Positions 37,596 to 44,744 of a stretch of 44,744 nt of DNA are shown in pieces. Made by a program: the position numbers and the translations under genes. The DNA is from Candidatus Amesbacteria bacterium GW2011_GWC1_47_15 (GTDB lineage Bacteria > Patescibacteriota > Microgenomatia > CAZETR01 > Amesbacteraceae): assembly GCA_001001375.1 (NCBI GenBank), contig LCNU01000001.1:1-44744 (forward strand). The letters run 5' to 3'. The notes below the pieces were generated by a model, which made no database searches, was not told the DNA's origin, and saw nothing but the letters and a program-made list of their open reading frames with translations. Each line of letters begins with the position of its first letter. Position 1 is the first letter of the stretch.

Positions 37596-38387
37596 ATGCG
37601 TAAATACTGGTTTATTATGAAACTGGCCTGGCAAAGCTCCCTGGTATATCGGGGGGAAAGGATTGTCTGGTTGTTACTGGAAATCGCTCCCGCGGTGCTT
37701 ATGATAAATCTTTGGCAGAGTCTGCTTCGCAGTGGGCGGATTGACCAATCACAGTTCAGTTTCTTGTCTGCTTATTACCTCGTCAATGTTTTTATTTCCC
37801 GCGTATCGGGTGTAAATCTGGAAGATAAGCTGATAGACGATATTAAAGACGGTAGGATAAGCAATTACCTGCTCAAACCTCTCTCCCTGCCTCTTTCGCT
37901 TTTTGCCCAGGAAAGTTCCTGGAGGATTACCGCTGCTTTATATCTGCTTCCTCTGATGCCCTTTTTTCTGCCGCTTATCGGTTCCTTTACCGGCCTGGGG
38001 GTTACTCACTGGCAGGGTATATTTTTTGGGCTTTTTATTTTGCTCTCGTTTCTCCAGAAATATTTCGTTGCCTGGATAATTGGTCTTACCGCATTTTGGA
38101 TCGACGAATCCAAATCCCTGGTCCACGCCAGATGGATGGCGGAAGGTATCTTTGGCGGTATCTGGCTGCCTCTAACCTTTTTTCCTGTATGGTGGCAAAA
38201 AATAGCTTCCTTTAGCCCGTTTTATATTTGGTATTATTTCCCGGCCCGTTTGCTTTTGGACCCTTTTCCTATACCACAAATAATAAAAGGAATGACTGTC
38301 GCTATTATATGGACGCTTCTGCTATATCTGTTTGCCCGTTTTATCTGGAGCCGGGCAAAATTTCATTATTCCGCCGTTGGGGGTTAA
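37596..38387 (+). CDS. ABC-2 family permease, type A (pair 1)
   Basis: Multi-TM; GRISNYLLKPLSLPLSLFAQE motif; C-term FHYSAVGG. Confidence 0.85.
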   Translation: MRKYWFIMKLAWQSSLVYRGERIVWLLLEIAPAVLMINLWQSLLRSGRIDQSQFSFLSAYYLVNVFISRVSGVNLEDKLIDDIKDGRISNYLLKPLSLPLSLFAQESSWRITAALYLLPLMPFFLPLIGSFTGLGVTHWQGIFFGLFILLSFLQKYFVAWIIGLTAFWIDESKSLVHARWMAEGIFGGIWLPLTFFPVWWQKIASFSPFYIWYYFPARLLLDPFPIPQIIKGMTVAIIWTLLLYLFARFIWSRAKFHYSAVGG

Positions 38388-39176
38388 ATGATAAAATACT
38401 TTTCCCTTTTCAAAAAATTCCTGGCTGTTTCCTGGATGCTCGCAATGGAATACCGCTCCGACTTTTTCATCTATACAGCCATAGATATAGTTTGGACAAT
38501 TTTAGATGTCGTATTTTTCTCGGTTCTGCTTTCCAATACACAGGTTATCGGTGACTGGAATTACGGCCAGGCGTTGGTCGCATTGGGTATTTTCCGTATT
38601 CTTTCCATATCTGTCTGGAGTTGGCTGTATTCGTCGTTCTCCCAACTTCCTCGGCTTATTTCCGAAGGCCGGCTGGATTTCTATTTGACCAAACCTGTTG
38701 ATTCACAGTTTCTGATTTCGGTTTCTCGTTTTTCTTTCAGCGGCTTAGCCTCGTTTGTCTCCGGAACGTTTATTATTATTGCCGGGTTAAACCGGCTTGG
38801 TCAGCATCTTTCAGTCTGGCAATTGTTTGCTGTCATCTGGTTGGGATTAGTAGCAACGGTTCTCATCTATGCTGTTTACTTCTTTTCTCTTTTCCCGTCA
38901 TTTTTTGCCGAGAGGATCAATAATATTCAACATGTTTTTTCCAATATTTATGATGCTACGAAATATCCTCCGCAAATTTATTCTCCCTTCTGGTCGCGGA
39001 TTCTGACTTCTGTTTTTCCATTAGCCTTAATGATTTCAGTTCCCGCGGATTTTCTCTTTGGCCGGGCTTCCTGGCAGCTATTATTCTGGTTTCATTTATT
39101 GACTCTCGCTTTCTTGTTTGCGGGCCGCTATCTCTGGCTTGCGGGTCTGCGCCGCTACTCCTCCGCCTCCTCCTAA
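38388..39176 (+). CDS. ABC-2 family permease, type B (pair 1)
   Basis: Multi-TM; LDFYLTKPVDSQFLIS motif; C-term RRYSSASS. Confidence 0.85.
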   Translation: MIKYFSLFKKFLAVSWMLAMEYRSDFFIYTAIDIVWTILDVVFFSVLLSNTQVIGDWNYGQALVALGIFRILSISVWSWLYSSFSQLPRLISEGRLDFYLTKPVDSQFLISVSRFSFSGLASFVSGTFIIIAGLNRLGQHLSVWQLFAVIWLGLVATVLIYAVYFFSLFPSFFAERINNIQHVFSNIYDATKYPPQIYSPFWSRILTSVFPLALMISVPADFLFGRASWQLLFWFHLLTLAFLFAGRYLWLAGLRRYSSASS

Positions 39177-39202
39177 ACCTCCTATGCAATTTCTACTTCT
39201 TT

Positions 39203-39234
39203 AAAAGGATACTCCTTTAACGAGTCTCCTTTTT
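39203..39234 (+). terminator. Possible intrinsic terminator between permease pairs 1 and 2
   Basis: AAAAGGAtACT / AGTcTCCTTTTT stem with 9-nt loop. Confidence 0.5.
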
Positions 39235-39254
39235 AGCTGTCGGGCAGTATGGCG

Positions 39255-39260
39255 TAAAAT
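39255..39260 (+). promoter_or_regulatory. -10 TAAAAT, leaderless spacing
   Basis: Exactly 6 nt before the GTG at 39267. Confidence 0.45.
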
Positions 39261-39266
39261 TAACTT

Positions 39267-40055
39267 GTGCACAAAACCCTGGTTCTTATCCGCACCCATC
39301 TTTCCGACGCCCTTTCCTACCGGGGGGATATTTTTCTTTATACCATCGCCAATATAATCCAACCCTTGGTTCTGATAGCTATCTGGCTGGCCATCGGCGC
39401 TTCTGGGGGTAGTCTGCCTCTTCCGCAGGTGCAGCTGGTTCAATATTATCTGCTGGGTATGTTCATCCAGATATTTACCGGAGCCTGGGCTTCGCCTTTT
39501 CTTTCCCGCGATATCCGTCTGGGCGGGCTTTCCCCCTTTCTGGTCAAACCCTTGACCGTCCTGCAGTTCCAGATCGGCCAGAACTTGGCGGAAAAGCTGT
39601 TCAAGACTCTCTACACCCTCCCCGTTATAATCTTTCTTTTCCTGGTTTCCTCCACCACTTTTCCGGCCGCCGGTCCCCTGATTATTTTATTTTTCTTCGC
39701 TGCCATTCTGCTGGCCGGCATATTTTTGTTTTTTGCCGATTTGTGTATCGGACTGTCTGCCTTCTGGTTGGAGGATGCACTTTCGCTGCGGGAATTTTAT
39801 GACTTCACCCGTTATTTGTTCTCCGGGCGTCTATTTCCTCTGGTCGCACTACCCCTGTGGCTCCGGTCGGCGGCTGTCATTCTGCCGTTCCGCTATACCC
39901 ACTCTTTTCCTCTGGAAATTATTTTAAATCAGCTTACTCCCGTTCAGATGGCCATCGGCTTTGGCTATCAGCTCATTTGGGTCATCGCCGTTGTCCTTCT
40001 TTACCATCAGCTTTGGCACCGGGGTTTAAAAGTTTACTCTGCCTCCGGCGCCTGA
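39267..40055 (+). CDS. ABC-2 family permease, type A (pair 2)
   Basis: GGLSPFLVKPLTVLQFQIGQN; C-term LKVYSASGA. Confidence 0.85.
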   Translation: MHKTLVLIRTHLSDALSYRGDIFLYTIANIIQPLVLIAIWLAIGASGGSLPLPQVQLVQYYLLGMFIQIFTGAWASPFLSRDIRLGGLSPFLVKPLTVLQFQIGQNLAEKLFKTLYTLPVIIFLFLVSSTTFPAAGPLIILFFFAAILLAGIFLFFADLCIGLSAFWLEDALSLREFYDFTRYLFSGRLFPLVALPLWLRSAAVILPFRYTHSFPLEIILNQLTPVQMAIGFGYQLIWVIAVVLLYHQLWHRGLKVYSASGA

Positions 40056-40059
40056 AACC

Positions 40060-40848
40060 ATGCGCAGGTATTTCAGACTTCTATATTTCTTGGCCAAAAA
40101 TAATCTGGCCCGTGAATTCGAATTCCGCAGTTACCTGGTCATCAGGTGGCTGACGGATCTTATCTGGGTCGCCCTGCAGTTGATCTTGATCGTGGTCTTC
40201 TTCTCCTTCTCTCCCCAGATCCTGGGCTGGAACAGATACGAAATATTTATGTTTACCGGCCTGTTCCGCGTCATCAAAGGCGTTTTCGACACCTTTGCCA
40301 GAAGAAATATTCATTATCTGCCGGAAAATATCAATCGGGGAGATCTGGATTATGCTCTCACCCGCCCGGTCAACTCTCTGTTCCTCATGAGTTTCCGCTA
40401 TCATGCCCTGGGTGAGACCTCCTCCGTCGTTTCCGGTTTTATTATCTTTATATGGGCTTTTTCCCAATTGGGATCCGGGATCGGTTTAATCCAAATCGTC
40501 TCCCTGCTGGTCCTGATCATTACCGGAGTCATTATCCTGTATTGTCTGGTATTGGGATTTGCCATTCTCTCCTTTTTCACCACCCGCCTTACCGCCTTGA
40601 GTTCTTACTATGAGGTCCTTTCAAACACTTTGCGCTTTCCCACCGATATTTATCACCGCTACCACCCGTTGTTGGATGTGATTTTGTTGCCTCTGGTATT
40701 TGCCGTCACCTTCCCCACAAAAATATTTCTCAACCGGCTCCCGGCTGCGTTTCTGTTTCTGCAAATACTTGCCGCCGCGATCACTCTATTTTTGGTTTAC
40801 CGTTTCTGGCATTTCGCCCTCCGCCATTATTCCTCCGCCTCCTCCTGA
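40060..40848 (+). CDS. ABC-2 family permease, type B (pair 2)
   Basis: LDYALTRPVNSLFLMS; C-term LRHYSSASS. Confidence 0.85.
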   Translation: MRRYFRLLYFLAKNNLAREFEFRSYLVIRWLTDLIWVALQLILIVVFFSFSPQILGWNRYEIFMFTGLFRVIKGVFDTFARRNIHYLPENINRGDLDYALTRPVNSLFLMSFRYHALGETSSVVSGFIIFIWAFSQLGSGIGLIQIVSLLVLIITGVIILYCLVLGFAILSFFTTRLTALSSYYEVLSNTLRFPTDIYHRYHPLLDVILLPLVFAVTFPTKIFLNRLPAAFLFLQILAAAITLFLVYRFWHFALRHYSSASS

Positions 40849-40854
40849 AACGGT

Positions 40855-40860
40855 ACAATC
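40855..40860 (+). promoter_or_regulatory. -10 TACAAT, near-leaderless spacing
   Basis: 5 nt before the GTG at 40866. Confidence 0.4.
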
Positions 40861-40865
40861 AACAG

Positions 40866-41636
40866 GTGAAGAAATACCTGGTCCTCTTTTCCCAGCAATT
40901 TTCGGAATTCTCTGCCTATCGCGCTCATCTACTGATAACTCTCGTGGAGGGTTTTATTACCCCCTTGTTTTTGATTGTTGCCCTTTCATTTGCCCGCCCT
41001 ACTTCGGGCATTACTGCCGCCTCTCTTGTCCCCTATTTCCTGCTTATCGCCTTTATTTACCCTCTGATCCGCTCCCGTGTAGACGAACAGATAGACGAAA
41101 TGACCCTATCTGGAGAAGTCAACAACTTTCTTGTCCGCCCTCTCTCCTTTTATAAGTTTATGCTAACCCGTGAGTTTTCATGGAAGCTGGTCACGCTGGC
41201 TGTCGTCTTCCCTTTCCTTTTGCTGGCATTGATGTACTTTTCCCCCTCCGGGGAAATCAGTCTCTCTCTGGTTTCAGTAGCTTATGCAGTAATCGCTTCA
41301 TTTACAGCTTTTTTCCTTGCCTTTAACTTTAGTTATCTAATTGGCTTGACTGCTTTTTGGGTAGATGAATTTTGGGCGCTCCACAATATCAAACATGTCG
41401 TCTTCAATTTATTAAGCGGTGTTATCCTGCCGTATTCTTTTTTCCCGGACTGGTTCCAAAATACCCTTAAGTATTCGCCATTTTATTATATGACCAACTG
41501 GCCGGTGCGCATTCTCCAGGGGCAGGGGAGTGTCCAGCAGCTGATCCCTGCTCTAATTTGGACTGCCTTCTTGGGTGTTCTGGTTCAGTTGGTACAAAAC
41601 GCAGCTATTAATAAATACTCCTTTACCGGAGGATGA
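40866..41636 (+). CDS. ABC-2 family permease, type A (pair 3)
   Basis: GEVNNFLVRPLSFYKFMLTRE; C-term INKYSFTGG. Confidence 0.85.
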   Translation: MKKYLVLFSQQFSEFSAYRAHLLITLVEGFITPLFLIVALSFARPTSGITAASLVPYFLLIAFIYPLIRSRVDEQIDEMTLSGEVNNFLVRPLSFYKFMLTREFSWKLVTLAVVFPFLLLALMYFSPSGEISLSLVSVAYAVIASFTAFFLAFNFSYLIGLTAFWVDEFWALHNIKHVVFNLLSGVILPYSFFPDWFQNTLKYSPFYYMTNWPVRILQGQGSVQQLIPALIWTAFLGVLVQLVQNAAINKYSFTGG

Positions 41637-42439
41637 ATATGCTCAAGGATTTGAAAAAATATTCGCGCATTTTCCTGGCGTTTCAAACCGCCGGACTGGC
41701 TAAGGATTTGAGCTTGCGCTTTAATCTCCTGATTTCCCTTTCCGGGTCGCTCTGTTTTTTCTATCTGCACCTCATCACTTTCGCATTGGTAATCAACCGT
41801 TTTAATTTTCCCGGCTGGTCGCAAGGGGAAATCTGGGTTATGCTGTTTACCTTCCAGGTATTTACTTATTTGTGTTTTTACTTGTTTTGGCGCGGTTTGG
41901 TCCATACTCCCCGGGATATTAGAAGTGGCACTTTCGATGTTATTCTTTCCAAACCTGTCAATTCCCGCTTTCTATCATTGATTAGAAACGGCAGTGCCCA
42001 TAACTGGATATCAGCCCTTTTGAGCATTATTTATTTGATTCTCTCCGTTAGCCGTTACCATCTTGATGTCACTCCTGTGGGCGTAATATTATTTGTTGTT
42101 TTCCTTTTATTCAGTCTCTGGTTGTTCCACTGTTTTTCTTCGCTGTTAATCACTCTCAATTTTAAATACGGCTTTCTCCCCGGTACTTCCGCCGCCGCTT
42201 TTGAGATCCAGGAAGTATTTAAATATCCCGCCGGCATCTTCTCCACCCGCTCTCTCTGGATCTGGTTGTTGGTAATTCCTTTTTCCCTACTTACCACTCT
42301 GCCAGCTTCTGCTCTCCTTCTCAAGCCTTTGTCTGCCAACCTGCTTATATTTTATGTGTTTATATTGGCTTTTTTTACTTTCGCCGCGGATCAAGCCTGG
42401 AACTCATCACTGCGTCATTATTCATCTGCCAGTTCATGA
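41633..42439 (+). CDS. ABC-2 family permease, type B (pair 3)
   Basis: FDVILSKPVNSRFLSL; C-term LRHYSSASS. Confidence 0.85.
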   Translation: MNMLKDLKKYSRIFLAFQTAGLAKDLSLRFNLLISLSGSLCFFYLHLITFALVINRFNFPGWSQGEIWVMLFTFQVFTYLCFYLFWRGLVHTPRDIRSGTFDVILSKPVNSRFLSLIRNGSAHNWISALLSIIYLILSVSRYHLDVTPVGVILFVVFLLFSLWLFHCFSSLLITLNFKYGFLPGTSAAAFEIQEVFKYPAGIFSTRSLWIWLLVIPFSLLTTLPASALLLKPLSANLLIFYVFILAFFTFAADQAWNSSLRHYSSASS

Positions 42440-42450
42440 GTATTTAATGA

Positions 42451-42456
42451 TAGAAT
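42451..42456 (+). promoter_or_regulatory. Extended -10 TGATAGAAT upstream of ABC ATPase
   Basis: TG 42448-42449, TAGAAT 42451-42456. Confidence 0.4.
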
Positions 42457-42469
42457 TTAGTTATTCACT

Positions 42470-43453
42470 ATGCCCGTTATCCAGGTCCAAAATCTCAAAA
42501 AATACTACAAGGTCCATCAGAAGGAACCAGGACTTTCCGGCTCCATTCGCTCTCTTTTCAGTCGCAAATATTATGATGCCAAGGCTGTAGATGGCGTATC
42601 TTTTGATATCGGCGAAGGTGAGCTGGTAGGCTTTATCGGCCCAAACGGCGCTGGCAAGACTACGACCCTCAAGGTCCTTTCGGGCCTCCTCTATCCCACA
42701 TCAGGCACAGTATCTGTCTTGGGCTTCACTCCCTGGGACCGCAAGCCCGAGTTCCAAAAGCAGTTTTCTTTGGTCATGGGTCAGAAAAATCAGCTCTGGT
42801 GGGATTTACCCGCTATGGAGTCATTTATTCTCAACAAGGAAATCTACGAAGTACCTGACGCTCAATTCAAACAGACTTTGGATGAACTTGTTGAACTCTT
42901 GGAAGTAAAGGATTTTCTCAAAGTCCAGGTTAGGAAGCTTTCTCTGGGTCAGCGCATGAAAATGGAGCTCATCGCCGCTCTTATCCATTCCCCCAGGATT
43001 CTCTTTTTGGACGAGCCCACCATTGGCCTGGACGTGGTTATGCAGAAAAAAATGCGCGATTTTATCAAAGAGTACAACCAGCGCTTCAACTCTACTATAA
43101 TTCTCACCTCCCATTACATGGACGATGTCAAGGAACTCTGCGAGCGGGTAATTATTATCGACAAGGGCAGACTTCTCTTCGACGGGGCCTTGGCCGAGAT
43201 TATTAAAAAGTTTGCCAATCACAAACTCCTGACCGCCGTTTTCAGCGAAGAAGTTAATCGGGAAGATCTGGAAAAAATCGGCCAGGTCAAGGAATTCGAT
43301 TACCCCCGTGCGGTAATATCCGTCAAGCGCACTGTGGCTTCCCAAGCTGCCGCTCAACTGCTGCAGAACTTTCCGGTGGCCGATCTCAATATCGAAGAAC
43401 CGCAGATCGAGGACATCATTCGTGAAGTCTTTACGGGTAAAGACTTGGCGTAG
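42470..43453 (+). CDS. ABC transporter ATP-binding protein
   Basis: Walker A GPNGAGKTT, signature LSLGQRMKMEL, Walker B RILFLDEPTIGLD, H-loop LTSHYMDD. Confidence 0.96.
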   Translation: MPVIQVQNLKKYYKVHQKEPGLSGSIRSLFSRKYYDAKAVDGVSFDIGEGELVGFIGPNGAGKTTTLKVLSGLLYPTSGTVSVLGFTPWDRKPEFQKQFSLVMGQKNQLWWDLPAMESFILNKEIYEVPDAQFKQTLDELVELLEVKDFLKVQVRKLSLGQRMKMELIAALIHSPRILFLDEPTIGLDVVMQKKMRDFIKEYNQRFNSTIILTSHYMDDVKELCERVIIIDKGRLLFDGALAEIIKKFANHKLLTAVFSEEVNREDLEKIGQVKEFDYPRAVISVKRTVASQAAAQLLQNFPVADLNIEEPQIEDIIREVFTGKDLA

Positions 43454-43462
43454 AATAAGCTA

Positions 43463-44263
43463 ATGCGCAAGTACCGGCTGATCTTCTCCCTTGCCTTTCA
43501 GAACGAGTTCATTTACCGCCTAAATTTCGTCCTCTGGCGCTTCAGAAATGTTCTGCGCGTCCTGCTCGCCTTCTTCCTTTGGAGTGTGGTCTTCACTGGC
43601 CGCGATACTGCCTTTGGCTATACCCGCCCCCAGATGCTGGGTTATGTCCTCTTCGTTCTCGTCATCCAGACGCTGGTCATGTCCGCCCCTTCAAACGACA
43701 ATGTTGGGGGTGAGATTGCCAATGGGGACCTAAGCAACTACCTGCTCAAGCCCGTCAGCTACCTCAAGTTCTGGTTCACCCGGGATCTGGCCAGTAAACT
43801 CCTGAATATTCTCTTTTCCGTCGGGGAAATCGTCCTTCTCTGGCTGTTGCTGCGCCCGGAAATTTACCTCTCCTTCCACCCCGTTTCCCTGCTCTTGGGA
43901 TTACTGTTATGGATTAGCGGCGTACTGATTTACTTCTTTCTCACCAAAATTGCCGTTTTTGCCGCTTTCTGGACACCGGAAAACACCTGGGGTTTTATGT
44001 TCGTAATTCTGGTTTTCATGGAAGTCCTCTCCGGCGCTATTTTTCCCCTGGACGTCCTGCCCGGTTGGGTGCAGTCCGCCCTGCAGTTCACCCCCTTTCC
44101 TTATCTGATTTATTACCCCATCGGCATTTTCGTGGACCGCTTCAGCCACGCCCATGCTTTGCGCCTTTTGGCCCAGTCTCTCATCTGGCTGGGTATAAGC
44201 ATCTGGCTTTCTTTGCGTGTCTGGCGTGCCGGGCTCAAAAATTATTCCGCCACCGGCCGTTGA
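43463..44263 (+). CDS. ABC-2 family permease, type A (pair 4)
   Basis: GDLSNYLLKPVSYLKFWFTRD; C-term LKNYSATGR. Confidence 0.85.
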   Translation: MRKYRLIFSLAFQNEFIYRLNFVLWRFRNVLRVLLAFFLWSVVFTGRDTAFGYTRPQMLGYVLFVLVIQTLVMSAPSNDNVGGEIANGDLSNYLLKPVSYLKFWFTRDLASKLLNILFSVGEIVLLWLLLRPEIYLSFHPVSLLLGLLLWISGVLIYFFLTKIAVFAAFWTPENTWGFMFVILVFMEVLSGAIFPLDVLPGWVQSALQFTPFPYLIYYPIGIFVDRFSHAHALRLLAQSLIWLGISIWLSLRVWRAGLKNYSATGR

Positions 44264-44264
44264 T

Positions 44265-44744
44265 ATGAAAATTCTCAAAATTATTTATCTCTACGCCTCC
44301 CCCGTCGTCTTCGTCATGTTTTTCCTCTCCAAGATTTTCCGCTTCGGCTTGTTTATCGTTTTTCTCTACTTTTTGGGCAGCAGCCTGGTTTCGGTGGGGG
44401 ATTACTCTGTTTCCCAGTTGCTGCTGTTTTATCTGATTTTCAATCTGGTAGATACTGCCGCCCAGATGCTCTTCCGGGAAGTCTATCGTTTCCGCCCTCT
44501 GATCATCTCCGGCGGTTTCGATCTGGTCCTCACCAAGCCCTTCCCGACTCTCCTGAGGGTTCTGGTTGGAGGCCCTGATTTTATCGATCTGGGTATTTTG
44601 CTCGTCCTGTTGGCAGTCATTGCCTATACCCTGGCCGTGCATGTCCGTCCGGACCCGGTCAGCCTGCTTATTTTCATTCTCCTGCTTATTAACTCTCTCA
44701 TTCTGGCCGCCGCTTTCCATATCTTTGTCCTTGGATTCGGCATT
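44265..44744 (+). CDS. ABC-2 family permease, type B (pair 4), 3' truncated by window edge
   Basis: Open frame from ATG 44265 to the edge, absent from the ORF track; MKILKIIYLYASPVVFVMFF...FDLVLTKPFPTLLRVL. Confidence 0.85.
   Translation, partial: MKILKIIYLYASPVVFVMFFLSKIFRFGLFIVFLYFLGSSLVSVGDYSVSQLLLFYLIFNLVDTAAQMLFREVYRFRPLIISGGFDLVLTKPFPTLLRVLVGGPDFIDLGILLVLLAVIAYTLAVHVRPDPVSLLIFILLLINSLILAAAFHIFVLGFGI

Noticed and set aside
1-44744. Possible UGA recoding (as in some CPR lineages)
   Set aside because: TGA terminates nusA, rpsI and several permeases at sensible positions; no conserved domain requires TGA readthrough.
1-44744. CRISPR arrays, rRNA genes, IS elements or prophage
   Set aside because: No regularly spaced repeats, rRNA-like sequence, transposase or integrase ORFs were seen.

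Overview
This 44.7 kb window is a dense, mostly + strand bacterial chromosome segment. Reduced proteins and the Microgenomates/Patescibacteria-like baseplate-J protein suggest a CPR lineage, which is inference only. It carries housekeeping modules: a dnaJ tail, nusA-infB-(degenerate DHH), rpsO-pnp, a protease-less Lon-like AAA+, a YfcE-type phosphoesterase, family-4 UDG, RNase J, FtsK, a RodZ-like protein, short AlaRS, an actin-fold/baseplate-J protein, sortase, RuvX, MltG, rpoB-rpoC-rpsL-rpsG-rpsD-rpoA-rplQ-rplM-rpsI, recA-Nudix-recX, RNase Y and HU. It ends in an array of ABC-2 permeases around one ATPase. The observations most worth follow-up are: (1) a complete minus-strand tRNA-Pro(GGG)-like cloverleaf at 32678-32748 that has Pro identity features but lacks the D-loop GG and has GUGC in place of GTPsiC, with repeats overlapping its 5' half; (2) four tandem heterologous permease pairs, most with their own promoter, beside a single ABC ATPase; (3) -10 hexamers placed exactly 6 nt before the start codon at seven genes, predicting leaderless mRNAs; (4) structured leaders on nusA, rpsO, pnp and rpoB; (5) several reduced or degenerate housekeeping proteins. 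All calls were made by reading the sequence; no searches or folding programs were run.
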